A program made the translations under genes and the position numbers. From Parelaphostrongylus tenuis (lineage: Eukaryota; Nematoda; Chromadorea; Rhabditida; Metastrongylidae), in the NCBI GenBank assembly GCA_019055375.1, contig JAHQIW010004555.1:62001-126000 (forward strand): 64,000 bases of DNA, written 5' to 3'. Shown piece by piece: positions 32,801-45,000 of the stretch. Position 1 is the first letter of the stretch. Every line of letters starts with the position of its first letter. The notes beneath the pieces were generated by a model. It did not search any database and was not told where the DNA came from. It worked only from the letters and a program-made list of their open reading frames with translations.

Positions 32801-34360
32801 AAGATATATGAATGTGGTGTTGGGTATGACTAAAAACATGTTGAAATAGTGAAAAACTTGAAGTACAATTAATCCAAGAATGTTAAGTAATATGCAAAAT
32901 TTTGACCTTAAACGCCGGTTTCGGTTTCGTGAAATCTAGATCATGATAACTGGGCTGAAAAACATCTTTATTGATCAAAGTAAGATTCATTACATTCAAT
33001 ACGTTTTTGGCAGCAAAGAATGAGTATGTTCATTCCCGTAGCCTAGAAATTGAGTCTCGGGATTCAAAGCTTTTTCTTCGTTCTGTTGATTGTGGAGGCG
33101 TAAAAAACCGTGCATCAACGAGATGCTTGGAAAACAAAACTTCTCAGCTCAATTCGTCAGACTATTGAAGCGTTCGTTGTGCCACATGTGGCTTCCTGCT
33201 GAATATGAAAAACTGCTATTGGATTCGCACCGACTCAATGGTTGTAGCTATAAAACACTGCTATCCAAACGGTAAAATGAAGCTTTCTCTTAGATTGATC
33301 ATTTTTATTTCAGATAGAAAATGTTGTCTCCTGTATGCGTGACTCACTGAAAAGCGTACTATCATGGTTGCTTCGAAACACGTCATCGCCACATCTCGCA
33401 AAAGCTGTTGAGATTTTCTGTATATACTTTGGGCCCTTCATCGGACGATGTATCCGATTTGTATTCCCGTTTTCTAGTATCACACGACTGTTTGGTACAT
33501 CTATAAGTCCACAGGCATATGTGAGTTACTTTTTTTTCTATTTCAGTTTTTAAACCATTTACGTTTACACAATATTCTTCCGAATAAGGAAAATCGAATG
33601 TGTGATTGATTAAATTCTCTTAGTGGCAACCTCATGTAAAGTCTGAATACAGCATAGTGAAGAGCAAATAGTATTGAAGAAATAAAGCTAAGCTTTCCTT
33701 ATTGATATTTAACCAATTGCCACTGTGATAAGTTTTGAGCAGCGGTGATCCTAAGGTGATACTGATTATCACAATCTATGTAGATTGACCAGGGAGTTGT
33801 TAATTATTTCTCATCTTGACATCATACGTAGACATTAATGTTTATTTCAGGAGTCACTCACAGACTTAAATATGACTGAGCTTGTCGCTTCATGCGATGG
33901 AAGCGAGCGAATTCAAGAGGTTCTTCGACTCCATTCATCAGAAAGGCTCTTGTTCGAAGTCGAGTCACCAACGCTTGCACAAAAGGAGCGTTCTTCCGAA
34001 CCTGTTGAGAATGTCGACCAAAAGGATGCAGTTGCAGAATCCTCGGAAATGTGTTCACAACCAGAGGCCACTTCTAGTAGAGTTCATTTTGAATTATGTG
34101 AAGAGAGTACGGAGGAAAAGACGGAATCAGGCGTTCCAATTAGTTTAGTCGATAATAAGGAAGATTGTCTTCATGACCAAGTGCAGCTCCAAGTAAGTGA
34201 TGCTGCAATCGCTATCGATACCGAAGATGATGTTCCGGCCTTGGTCGATACTGCACCTAGCCCTCTATATAGTGATTTCGAAGCTGGCACAATCCATGAG
34301 AATAGTTGGGAAAGCGAGCAGCAGAAATCAGAAGACGACTACAAATCAAAAAAAGACTAA
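26837..34360 (+). CDS. COG8: Conserved oligomeric Golgi complex subunit 8 (Dor1 family)
   Basis: Lobe-B subunit of the COG tethering complex for retrograde intra-Golgi vesicles. Twelve exons: 26837-26900, 27478-27603, 28095-28257, 29028-29135, 29212-29307, 30028-30135, 30853-30930, 31282-31400, 31524-31679, 31762-31987, 33314-33520 and 33851-34360 (TAA), about 653 residues against 612 in human. Diagnostic blocks: DQIGDLAFNNYRTYADAG near residue 40, WELLSLPS then MDVCIRAGYYEAAYSL, RKMPNLTSTQLRICILQHRD, SLGRMGLDFRALV, NDLRYSPCPML and AVEIFCIYFGPFIGRCI. The last exon encodes an acidic, Ser/Glu-rich low-complexity tail of about 165 residues. Codon phases agree at every junction, but exon 3 needs one extra base at 28159-28160 to stay in frame. 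The acceptor of exon 10 could also be at 31795. A poly(A) signal lies at 34582. The start follows a TTTTTAG acceptor by 32 bases. Confidence 0.94.
26945..27145 (+). repeat. tRNA-related repeat family T, in COG8 intron 1
   Basis: GAGCGCTGGTGGCACAGTGG (box A) and GCGATGGCTCGACCGTGCGC (box B-like) open the unit, and GGCTCGAGTCATTGTAAAGG closes it; this is the sense orientation of the family. Confidence 0.6.
27943..28004. repeat. (TA)n microsatellite in COG8 intron 2
   Basis: TATATATATA runs interrupted by ACATATG and ATAATATA; part of the sequence is self-complementary. Confidence 0.9.
28365..28952. mobile_element. Mariner-derived hairpin MITE (copy 3)
   Basis: The left end AAGTTTTGGCACCAGAGCA is the inverse of the right end GCTTCAGTGGCAAAACTTG. 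The arms repeat the CCTATACTTGCTTTGAAGATG and ATTTCGCTTACTACTCATG-type 5' mariner sequence in opposite orientation (28490-28600 and 28710-28830), with an ARKCFAKFK linker between. It lies wholly in intron 3 of COG8. Confidence 0.7.
29395..29650 (-). repeat. tRNA-related repeat family U, in COG8 intron 5
   Basis: CCAGCACTTCTTGCATTTGA, AAAGGTCTTCGAATATCTCA and GGGGATCGAACCAGCTTCCC define the copy. Confidence 0.6.
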
Positions 34361-34581
34361 GATATTACATCTAAGATAGTACTTTTGAATATGCTTTTTG
34401 CACATCGTATAAGTTTAATTCGGGTCAACCCATCAGTTCATTTGTTCAATTTTTAAAGTGGGTATTTGTGGTTCTGTGATTTTTTGAGTATTTTTTTCAG
34501 TGTATGTGCCTAATAATTGTGCTAATTATTAATAAGGTTTGTTCTGCCAAGCTTATGATCTTGTGTTTGGGGAGTGTTGAA

Positions 34582-34587
34582 AATAAA
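34582..34587 (+). terminator. COG8 poly(A) signal AATAAA
   Basis: The first AATAAA downstream of the COG8 stop lies 222 nt after it, in AT-rich, GT-rich sequence, consistent with the gene's 3' end. Confidence 0.6.
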
Positions 34588-35089
34588 ACGTTCAGCATTG
34601 ATCATTCCTCAGTAATGCGTCATACAACTTAATCTTACATCGTAGAGGTGGTTTGTGTATATAGTCCTCATGAATATTTATTATGTCAAGTAAATTTTTT
34701 CAATCCTCTAAACAAAAGAGGAGTATGACACCACTTTTTCGTGAAAAAAAAATGGAGAGTTCGATCAATCTGAGCATAGGACTAAACTGAGAACGGCCAT
34801 ATGCGCATGTAGCTCGAACCACGGTTGGAGACTGAAAACTGATTCCAGCTTTGAGCATAGCTGCTTCACTCGCACGACGAACTCACTGATCTACCTCGTT
34901 GATGATCTTTTTCAGGGTCACTTCACTCGTCGTAAACTGTTAGGGCATCTTAGTAATGTCCCTCTTATCTTTGAACATCAACGCTCTCATACCTTTTTAT
35001 TCCTGTTGAGGTACCCATTATCCTCTACTGAAGTTCCGGTGGGTGACTTGCTGTGGAGTTCCCTTCCACTTCTTCCTCTAGCTACTCTG

Positions 35090-35270
35090 TACGGCGAGAA
35101 ATATGCGCGTCTGAGGCTGGTTTTATTTTGCACTTTACAGCGTAATAAAAGGGTGTTTTGAAACATCGGCCACGTGGGGCTGTAGCCAGAACTCTTAGCT
35201 TCGATTAGTTACTAACGTTCCCATGAAAAGTTCCTGGTCAGCAAACGAGGTCGCTTTTTCATTTGCCCAC
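35090..35270. repeat. Dispersed repeat F (inverted, partial)
   Basis: CGGCGAGAAATATGCGCGTC, GGCCACGTGGGGCTGTAGCC and CGTTCCCATGAAAAGTTCCT place it in the family. Confidence 0.6.
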
Positions 35271-35787
35271 TTATAACTGAAAAGAACCGGACATTATCTT
35301 CAATTAGCAGTGGTCGAAATTTCATGACTGTGGTCTTTTGTAGAGTACCGATTGAACTTCACTCCATATTCATAGCAATTGTGTTGGAGATAGCGGAGCG
35401 AGGGAACTCTGTTTCTGAGCCAGCATTAGAGTTCGTGCACATTTGCATACCTTCATAGCTTCTATATGCTGGTGCAATTGCTTCTGACAATCTTGATTTG
35501 TGATCAAATTTTCTATAACATTGGTTTTGTCGGTCGCACATTACGTTCTCTACGAGATCTGCAAACAGATTTTCCAATCTCATTCTCGCTATCAGGAGCT
35601 GCAGCAGGATGGCATGAAAAGGTAAGACGGGAAAGCCAGTAATTATAAGATACCTTTGTCAAGATCAGGGCAAGCTCGATAAAGCTTTTCGCCCCATCTA
35701 CATTTCTTGGTATCCACAACACACTGTTCTGTTTTGCAACGCTGGTTCTCTCATCAACAATTTAGTTTCACTAAAAAGTAGAAGCTG

Positions 35788-35955
35788 AGGTCGCTTCGAA
35801 GCGTGTCATCACCACATTTCATGAAAATTGTTAAGATTTTCTGTCGTACTCTGGGCCCTTCATTGGGCGATATATCCGATTCGTTTCTCCGTTTTTCAGT
35901 ATCGTACGACTATTTGGTGCATTCACAACTTACATACATGTATAAGTTCTCATTT
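35788..35955 (+). pseudogene. Diverged copy of COG8 exon 11
   Basis: This stretch resembles COG8 exon 11 (33314-33520) base for base over about 165 nt. CTTCGAAGCGTGTCATCACC matches CTTCGAAACACGTCATCGCC, TTGGGCCCTTCATTGG-type sequence matches TTTGGGCCCTTCATCGG, and ACGACTATTTGGTGCAT matches ACGACTGTTTGGTACAT. The product would read SSPHFMKIVKIFCRTLGP against SSPHLAKAVEIFCIYFGP before losing frame in the middle. No other COG8 exon or intact splice site accompanies it. It lies 1.4 kb downstream of the COG8 stop, so it is a local duplication remnant. Confidence 0.8.
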
Positions 35956-35999
35956 TTTCATGTCTTTTTCCCTTTTTTCAAAAAATGTGCGTATAATCT

Positions 36000-36120
36000 G
36001 CAAATGTATTTTGAGCCTTTCATGAAGTCTGTTGAGCACCTACAGAGTGCAGGACACGTGTTTCGAACCTCTAGCCCCGTCAGTTGAACGGTGACTTTTC
36101 GTAGAAGTCCTAGAAATCCA
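36000..36120. mobile_element. ACACGTGT-type MITE, one arm
   Basis: TATTTTGAGCCTTTCATGAA is followed by GGACACGTGTTTCGAACC and TAGCCCCGTCAGTTGAACGG, the ordered landmarks of the family. It abuts the COG8 exon 11 copy on its right side. Confidence 0.5.
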
Positions 36121-36589
36121 AATGGTGATAGGACTCGAAGTGAGTGGCGAAGATGATCAAAAAGTGGGCTCACTCCAAGGAGAACGCGTGCTTCAAGGAC
36201 ACGTAAGACAATGGGGGCCGGAATCCAAAAATCAGTGAAACTCAGCACTGCAGATGGACGATATGTTTTCAACTGTCACCAGTGTAATTTTGAATGAGAT
36301 TGAAGTATATAAGTGATACAGAGTGCTTCCGTCCATCGAAATATGCCAGTGTCAGAGGAAAATCTACAAAATCATGACTCCGTGATGTGAAAGGAAGACT
36401 CGTTTGAGGATCAAGCGATAGAAGTGTTAGATAAACTGAAATGATTTCAACTGGCCATGCGTATCATGGAAAAGAAAATAAATGGTCTATGTAATCACGA
36501 GAAGTGTTTGCAGCGTTCAAGAGTTAACAGAATAAGAACAGCTGAGAAATGAAAATTTGTAGGCATCTTGAATGTCCATCTGAATGGTT

Positions 36590-36910
36590 TCTCGAAGGCA
36601 TGCATAAATGATAAAGCTCTCGACGTTGATCAATCCTTGAGGGATGCGCCATGCATTCGTCTTCAATTTTTTATTTCGTTCGAGGTGTTTGAATATATAT
36701 CTGACCTTCACAATGACTCGCGCTGGCTTACCGCTGCATCGAGTCAGTGCTGCGCTTCTCTGCTCAGACAAGTTTTGGACTTGCCTAGTACCACTTTACC
36801 GACACGGAGGGATGGATGGCTCGGTTAGCCACGAGCGCGAGATCAAACCATCGATCTTGGGTGCGACGCAGAGCACCTCTAACCACTGCGTCACATGTGC
36901 TCCTGGGAAG
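36590..36910 (-). repeat. tRNA-related repeat family T, most complete copy
   Basis: GATCAATCCTTGAGGGATGC, CACAATGACTCGCGCTGGCT, GCGAGATCAAACCATCGATC and ACCTCTAACCACTGCGTCAC cover the full length in inverse orientation. Confidence 0.6.
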
Positions 36911-37399
36911 TGGTCAGTCAAGAAGGTCACAAGTAAGTAGGGCTCTAGTTCGTCATCCTCCGGACTCTCTCTCTCTACTACAAGTGCATGCTTATGGCCA
37001 TTAAAAGCGGTGATGTCAATTTAGCGAGGTTTTCTCTTTTGCACCATTGACTATTCATTTTCTGCTCAACGTGCGAGCTTCTTTACTAAGTAGGACTGTT
37101 TACCATTTCACATTTTAAGCAGCGAAAACGAAGTATATCCCATGGCCATTATACCTACGTGTTCCATCTTCAGATAATGTGTAAATTATAGAAATTCTTT
37201 TATTTGTTATGCTTGGCTCGTTTATCTTAAATCCGTCTCTATGGACTCAAATGTGTTAGGTTGTCCCATAATTTCCTTCCCTCTTCTTTTATTGATTCAG
37301 TTGTTTATTATCGGAGAAATATGTCAGTCAACATTTAGTCATCATCGTGATTATGCATCCATTGCTCGGCAAGGACTGAATGCCTTCCTTCTACAATGA

Positions 37400-37760
37400 A
37401 TGAGAATGAAGATAATGAAAGTCAGTGAGGACACTTCTAGCACTGCTACGACTAACTTCCGGAGTATTCCCCGTAGACGTCGGCATTGATTGTCTGCTTG
37501 TTTTCGAACAGTTAATAAAACAGCATGCCCTGCCAATCTCAAGGAACCAAGAAGACACTCTTTCGTGCTTTAAATTTAGGATTCCCTTGATCTGGCAGGT
37601 CTTTTTCATGAGGCTGCCAGCAGGTGTTCTGCATATTGTTGTCGTAGCAGATTCAAGACTCATCTCCAGTAACGATCGACCTGAGAGAGTCCTGACTGTG
37701 GGGCTGCAGCAGAAGATTTTGAACATGGGTCACGCCAGAGCGGTCGTGGTCGGTCAAAGC
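37400..37760 (-). mobile_element. Decayed mariner transposase catalytic fragment
   Basis: On the minus strand one frame, interrupted by three stops, reads RSIVTGDES-stop-ICYDNNMQN, then PKFKARKSVFLVP-stop-DWQGMLFY and NKQTINADVYGE. This follows the mariner order (T-G-D-E-x-W-I, then the vF-D-x-x-G-M block, then Q-T-v-N-A-d-x-Y). Stops replace key positions, so it is an old relic. Confidence 0.7.
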
Positions 37761-39014
37761 ATCTGGTGTCTGTCGCGACGTTACTGCCTAAATCTTTTTG
37801 TACCTTTATGCCCTATAGCCTTTTATAGCCCTGGCTAGAGCTACCAGAACATTTTCCAACACACCACAGTCTTTGGAAAATAATTTGGTTTTAAACAAGT
37901 AAAAACTGATAAAAATGTATGTGTGGAAAATATTGTTGAAGGACCGGATAGAATCCACTAAGATATGAGAATTATTTTACTTTTCTAAGTGATACCGTTC
38001 TTGGGTGTAACTCTTCATAGAATCCTAGGATAATTCTATTAAACCGTTCTTGGATTTTGGCACAAGCTATAGACCTTTGTGAAAAAAAAGATTTTGCAGA
38101 CAGGTTTGATAAAATCATCTTACTACTCCTGGAGCAAAGTCCGCTTGCGCTATGACAAGACTGAATCGACCAACCATTTTTAATGCAAGGAACCTCTTTT
38201 CATAGCTGCGCTATGCGCACACTACTTACCAATTAAATGCAATAGATTATAAGAGTTATGTAGAGCAGGCCACTAGGCATGATGATCATCAGCCAAATAT
38301 CTTACTTATAGACCCGAATAGCAACTGTATTAGTGAACGATGTGCAGTAGGTTCCTTTCAGTTGTGGTAAGCTATGGGTATTAGATGTTGCCTTCGTAAT
38401 ATTATCAATACCCTGTTTTTTCAAATAGCCCCTGTGTCATGCTTGTTCTAAAAATTAATCCTCAAATCGTACTCTTAGCTCTCAAATTATCAATAGTATG
38501 GCTTAAGCTGTTTGCAACAATTATCTCCAGTCGCATTCTCCCTAATAAATTCTGAACTAGCCTATGAAGTGCCTCTGACCTACATTTTCTACTATCCTGT
38601 GAATGGCTGTGAGAACGCCAGAAATAATGCCAATAAGATTTACGCAAACGAGAAGTTTTTAATCCTTTTGCATCACTTCATGGACATTCTAATGAGCTCA
38701 TTGAACTATATTTTAACTCCTGCTCATTTTTGACTTCATTCGCCGATAGTCTCAAATAACTAGCCCAGCTGACCCGATTTGTTTGTAGAATTGAGCGAGT
38801 ATCACGAAGACATCCATTTTCCTCGAGATCCTCTAACCATTATGTCTTTCTTGCAGGTTTTTTATGAAGTAATTAGATTATCAAGTCGGTGGCCTTCCTG
38901 TGATGAGTTTGACTTTTTTCCTGAACATGTGGCAAGAAGAGGCATAGTCAGAATCTTCAATTGTAAACGGTTAGAGGACCGTCAAACTTTTGTTTGAATC
39001 TGTTGATTCGATTT

Positions 39015-39168
39015 ATTGCAGATATCATACCTTTCGTTTCGAGTGTTTTCTTAAGACGAAAGGGTACCGCACGATTGATGAGATTGTCAAGGTCCAAACA
39101 CGTGTATCGAGTTCTACAAGTCAGCCCTATATAATAGACCACATGCTTGGCTCAAAAATGATTTTGGC
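39015..39168. mobile_element. ACACGTGT-type MITE, internally deleted
   Basis: Outer-arm sequence TTTCGTTTCGAGTGTTTTCT joins directly to TTGATGAGATTGTCAAGG, AAACACGTGTATCGAG and ATGCTTGGCTCAAAAATGAT. The left inner arm and loop are deleted. Confidence 0.6.
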
Positions 39169-41919
39169 TCAATGAAGATATTACCTTTTTATTGGTTATT
39201 TACTATCTCTTCACAGAAGTGAACTGGTGTTGGATATTTGATCACTGCTATCCTTTTTAAACCGCTATATAACTGAGAAATGTAGATGCGAAATTAGTTT
39301 AATATCTCAAACTATTCCGATATTGCATGGTTTTCACGCAGCCACAGAAAACATGTGAGTAAAGATTTCTATAGAAACTGCAGGTTGCTTCAATAGCTGT
39401 GCTTTTAGAAGTTACTAAAATTTGTTCATCGTGAACTCTTTTTTTTTCACGAAAGCCCGAGCTTTCTTGAAATCCGTTGTCTATGCCTCTGCTAAAACAT
39501 CATGACCTTCTCAACCTTACAAGTCCTCATGCTAATATGTTTACCGTTCAATGTCAAAAAAACATTTTTAGCCGTTTTAACTCGGCGGACAAGTTTTTCC
39601 TTTTGTGGAGTAGCCATATAGATATCGTCCCATGTAGTAATCAAAAAAAGGATTTTGACTGTATTGTCCATTCTTGCGGTCTTTGTACACCTCGATTTTA
39701 ATGCTCGGTTTTCAATGGACATTTCTTTCGGTTGGCTACCACACAAAATTGCATCACTTAGCGGAGGGTTGAGTTTTAAGAATACACAATCGCGTTTTCG
39801 ACACTGGCAGTTCTCTCCATTTATCTATCATATTTAAAGTCTTTACTGCTACAAAGAATGTTGTATTTTTCCTAAACTAGTCTTGGGAAGAATTTAATCA
39901 TTGTTTGCAAGGGATACATTATGCGACAGTGTTATTGGTAACAAATGCACAATTTTAAACTAACGACAAAATAGCAATTTCATTCTTGGGATTGCTTGGT
40001 CGAAAACTATACGATGATTATGTTATGAACTAGTAGCAAATTGAACCACAAAAAGAGAATCCATCGATAGAAGTAAGAGTGAGATCGGAAGGATGACCCT
40101 TTAGAAGCAAAACAAGCCTGCAAGCAGTAGTTCAAAGTTACGAAACGGTTAGGGAAATTAATAGACCAGTAAAAGCGTAAGTAGCCAGGGGTAAGAGGTG
40201 AGATGGATAAAACACAAGATGTACAACTGCACGAAAAGTCCTGGCGCGAATGCTTAGGTAAACTCATCTCATGTTCATGGATAGTGGCCGTCCCGAAAAA
40301 GTGTCTGTGTGTTTGTTCCCTTGCTACTCTCATCCGTAGTCTATTTCGCTTGTGGTATCGCTTACACGAGTGATCTCGTTGTCCATAAATCCTATCCACC
40401 AGCAGATCCATGTGACTGATGTGAGCTAAAAGCATGCTAGCAAACCTTATAGTTGGCTTCCATAGAGAATACTTCCATCACGTGTACTTCTACCGTTCTT
40501 TTCTATCTGCGCCTCATTTCAGACGGATGCTACGAAATATTTCCTGACGGATCAATAAGCGTGTTCAGGTTTAGAATTCAGTGAATTTAGCACGTTACAT
40601 GTCTCATTACATCTCTGTATAGCTATAGCTGATACGCGGAATAATGCATAGAATGGGAGAATTGTTGCTGTGAAAAGATGAGAAGTTTCGAAACCGCCAA
40701 TTGATTGGTGGACGCTCAATAAGCCCAAACGCGGCCAATACTGCTCTCTGCATAGTTCCGTATATATTCCTGCTGTTATAGATGTTCATTGAAAGTTATA
40801 GGTATTCATGATTTATCGATCAGCTTTTCAGTGATTTTCACTTTCCTGCTTATTCATAGTAGTTCATCTCACCTCGCAATACTCTTTTGTTCGTGTTTAT
40901 TCTGAGAGCCCTTCACAGATTGATAGCTTAGATGGGACGGTAAAGGTCTGTTCGAGATCTTTCTTCAGTGCAAATGACGTAACAGATTATTTGAGCGACT
41001 TTATGGTTCATTATTGATCTGCAATGTTTTTTCTTACTCGGAAACGTGTTATATTGTTGCGGCATGCCCTGCGTCGCTGGCCTCATTATATATTCTGCCC
41101 ATGTTGAGCGCCAAATTGGCATGTTCTTGGAAGATAAAACTGTGACAGATACTGGACAATATGAGTTGACTTCAACTCCCATGTGATCAAAAATCATTAG
41201 GGCACTCAGGTTTCGGAAAACATATTTCGTACCATTATGAACATAATTTACTCAATTAAAGCATTGGAAATATTGGCAGTATTGAAAGAAATCATATTGC
41301 AAGATTTCTTACTCTGAAAACATGAAATTTTTTGTGTCCTAGAAAATCTTTCCTCAATTATTCTTCCCCAAAGCTTATTTTTAGAGACGAGACGAGATTC
41401 CATAAAAAAGATCACGGTAGTTCCTCACGTGTACCTGATGGTTGTATAGCTACCACGATAGCGTCATGAATTTTGAAATCCAAAATTTCATTTCCAACTC
41501 GATATAGGATCTATTCTACTAAATGCCCAAAGAACATCCCACAAAATTAGATTATTTTTACCATTAGAACAATACATAGAAGCTACTTCTATCAGTTTTT
41601 CAAGTTCTCTAGTTCTCTAGTTATCAGAAATTAGGCTTTAAAAGCCAATTAACGTTGGTCATGGGAACGAGAAAACAGCCGCCGTTTGTAAATAATCAGC
41701 GCAGGAGAACGCATTAGACTAAAATGTTGTCAACTTTGATAATAGCATGAGAGCAGCGATTAATCTAGAAGTACCGATTAAAGCTTTGCACATTGGAGCC
41801 ATAGGCCTTTAGCAATCAGAATTGTTATGTCAAATTACACTGTTCTTGTTCTCTTTCAATTCAAAAACCACATTGGTTATCCAGATTTTATCGCGGGAAT
41901 GACAAATGAAAACCCGACC

Positions 41920-42660
41920 TCACTGTAGGGAAACTTTTCATAGGAGCATTAGGGACCATTCGAAAGCTGAGACTTAAGGCTAGAGCCCCACCTTGTCGGT
42001 TTTTCAAAACACCCTTTTACGCTGTGATCTCCGCATAAATTATGTCTCATACACCCATATTTCTCGCCGGACAGAGCTCTTTCTTAGCAGCATTAGTAGT
42101 CATTCGATAGTGTAATCAAATTTGATTCCAATGCTGTGCTTATAAGCTGAAAAGACCCTTTCTCTGAAACGCAGCAGTTAAGATAAGTTGAATTCCCATC
42201 TGTGACCAAGATGAACTTCGCCCAATTTACGTGCGAGCGGTCACGTGAACCGCTAAACCGATACTTCTTTACGCGTTCTTGTGCTCGAAAATTCGTTGGT
42301 CATGGCGTAATCAAGCGTGGCTACCAGCCAGCCGCACATGGGTTGGCGGATGCGGCCATTGATCACAGAAGGGAAATCAACTTATTTCACTTACTGCATT
42401 TAGGAGAAACAGTCTTTTCAGGGTATAAGCGCAACGTTGGAATCAAATTCGATTACGCTGTCGAATGATTGCTAATAGTCCAAAGAAAGTGCTTTATTCG
42501 GCGAGAAATATGGGTGTCTGCAGCGAAGAAAGCTCCTGTAGCAGCATCAATAAGGCTCTTTCGAAAACTGGGAGACGTGGAACTGTAGTCTGAAGTCTCA
42601 GCTTTCGAATGGCTACTAACACTCCTATAAAAAGTTCCTCTCCAGCGAATGAGGTTGTTT
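41920..42660. repeat. Dispersed repeat F (two facing copies)
   Basis: A forward copy (41935-42185: CATTCGAAAGCTGAGACTTA, CATTCGATAGTGTAATC) faces an inverted one (42460-42650: CGAATGATTGCTAATAGTCC, ATGGCTACTAACACTCCTAT). The 88-codon frame between them (42202-42468) looks like repeat sequence, not a gene. Confidence 0.6.
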
Positions 42661-43219
42661 TTTATTTGCCATCTAATCAAAGAGAACCCGTTATTCAATT
42701 AGGGTTTTCCCTTCATTTGGACAGTAAAATATCAAGCTTTTTGCGTCACTCTAATATTCTGTGATTCCCTCTATATGGTCATAAGTTTTTCGTGCATATA
42801 TAACTTTTCTGTACAATGAAAACTTTCACGACGAAACGTAAGCCTCTTGTCGCTATTACAGTGTTCTATGATAACCTTTCAAAAAATAACGTACTTTTCC
42901 GTTATCTATATGCTGTTTCAACTCCTCAGGAAAAACATAGTTTTTAGACTTTCTCAAAGTTTTAGTGAATGCTTGATAGTTCGAATCAAAAGAATTCGAA
43001 AAGGCGCATCCACTTTTGATATGGTTTCAGTATTATGTGGAAACAGTAAGAATGAAATTTTGTTTCTAATTCAAACTATCGCTAAACAAGACTATTTCTT
43101 CAAACTTTCAGTAACTAATTGATAGATGAAATCCCAAGAATTCTGATGATGTCTTTGGTCCATAAAGCGGAGTTAATTTATTTGAATACTATGAATTTAT
43201 TATTGCCCTGCAACTGCAA

Positions 43220-43420
43220 AAACACATCATGCTTCTCAATTAACTGTTTCTCGCTGGACAATGCTTTTCTTTAGACTTTTAGCAATCTTTTGATAGCACA
43301 AATCTTGTTGATTCCAATACTGTGCGTGGCTATTGAAAAGGACCTTTTTGTGCGATACAGCAGCCAAAAGAATGTTAAGTTTCGCAGCGCAACATCGACA
43401 CCAAACCATCGTGCTTTGCC
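43220..43420. repeat. Dispersed repeat F (partial)
   Basis: CTCGCTGGACAATGCTTTTC, TTTTGATAGCACAAATCTTG and TTGTGCGATACAGCAGCC are family modules. Confidence 0.5.
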
Positions 43421-44759
43421 GATATGTGGGTAGGAACTTTGCAACAAGGCCGCCATGTCACTGTGGCTTTTCCAGTGCCAAACTTGAAAAGCCAATCTTC
43501 TTTAGATCGTTGCAGTACACTAAGAACTCTCTTTCAAAAACCAAATACATAATTGGATTCAGCGAGCTTTGGTCTATCGATTAGTTGATGAAAGTCCCAA
43601 GAAATGGCTTTGTTCAACGAGAAATGTTTCACTGAGAAACAAAATTTCACCGTTACTGTCTCAGCATAATAATGAAGCAATTTTGGAAATAGATTCCACC
43701 ATTCAAACTACTCATCCGTAAAACCTAAAAACTCAAATAGAATATACATGCGAGTAAGTGAATAGAGAAATCATCTGTTGCAATCTGAACGATATTGAGG
43801 TGTCGGGTCATGTGATATTTTTGGAAAATGTGACATTCAACATTCTGAACAATGTGAGAAGAACTTTTGGAACCGTTATACACTTGATTTCAGCATGAAT
43901 AATTGATATGCTTCCTTACATTCTTCGGCTTACTCGAATTTGATAATGTTCATCCGATTAATATTTCGACGTCTTAGTCACCTTCAGATTCAAAGGACGA
44001 CGAACAACTGTGGACCATTGGCTAGGATCAATGCACTGGTGTGAAGACGAAGACGTCGAAACGTTAGCCCAATAAGCATTACTATCAGCCTGAAGCAACT
44101 AAAGCGGTCTGAGAAATTTTCTCAGAATTTCTACCAGTGGTGCTTTAATTTCTATGAGCTCACTTCTCCTCCTACTACTAACACGATTGGAATGCGATAT
44201 GTTTCCAGTGTATCTAGAAGCGACGATTCCCGTTAGTTTTTAAATATTGCGTTAGAGACGCAGGTGGATTCCGTTCAGGCGTGGAACAAAAACAACATAA
44301 CAAATCTCAATGATTATTTTTGACCTTACTGTTTTCCGATGTCGTTTCCAGTGGTTACCAAGAAGCGCAACCGTAAACATCCAAGAAAAATGAATTGTGG
44401 CTGGTCGAGTGCAAGTAATTGTATCCTACCTCGACTTCAAAAAAAAAAAGCGATTGCCGTGTAGATTCAATCCGCGCCCATATCTGCTCTCATATGCATA
44501 GAAATGATTTCGGGTCTGAAATTAGAATACTATAAATAATTTTAAATGCACAGAGAGCCTGTTTATTAGATTTACCTGTTTATCGAGAGACCAAAGGATA
44601 GTCTTATATGGTCCACAATTATCCTTACCCGTTCAAAAGCTGTCAGTGTCACGTTGTTTCGCGACGAGTTGGGTTAATGAAATAATTGCAAAATAATCAC
44701 TGTTAGTATAAATCACTTTTCCTTTTTAATCACTTTTTTAATCCGTCTTCACCGCATTT

Positions 44760-45000
44760 CCTTCTCACTGTGCCGATTCCAGTACTTCTCGCATTCAGTT
44801 CGCTTCTTCGTCTTCTTTTTAAAAGTCATAAAATACTGGTTGAGCATGTCTTTTTGCAATCTTAAGGATAACCTGGTTGTAGCGTTCTACAGGGTGCCCT
44901 TTGCTGACTGCCGGAGAGTGTTGGGAGCTGGGGGTGGGGATCGATAACCTACATTGCAACGAGTATCACAACCACTCGGCAGCGGCATCCCGGTTTGCAT
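44760..45000 (-). repeat. tRNA-related repeat family U
   Basis: CCAGTACTTCTCGCATTCAG, GGTAGCGTTCTACAGG-type sequence and GGTGGGGATCGATAACCTAC follow the family order; the copy is more diverged. Confidence 0.5.

Noticed and set aside
32971..33275. Two overlapping frames of 61-65 codons in COG8 intron 10
   Set aside because: Exon 10 joins exon 11 without a gap in homology, and neither frame resembles COG8.
35359..35722. Minus-strand frames of 69-74 codons, one moderately protein-like (MRLENLFADLVENVMCD)
   Set aside because: No matching neighbouring exons or family could be identified; left uncalled.
40007..40435. 142-codon minus-strand frame
   Set aside because: No domain, no family resemblance and biased toward His/Ser/Phe; probably chance in a gene-poor region.
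42202..42468. 88-codon plus-strand frame beginning MTKMNFAQFTCERS
   Set aside because: It lies between two facing copies of dispersed repeat F and has no conserved pattern.
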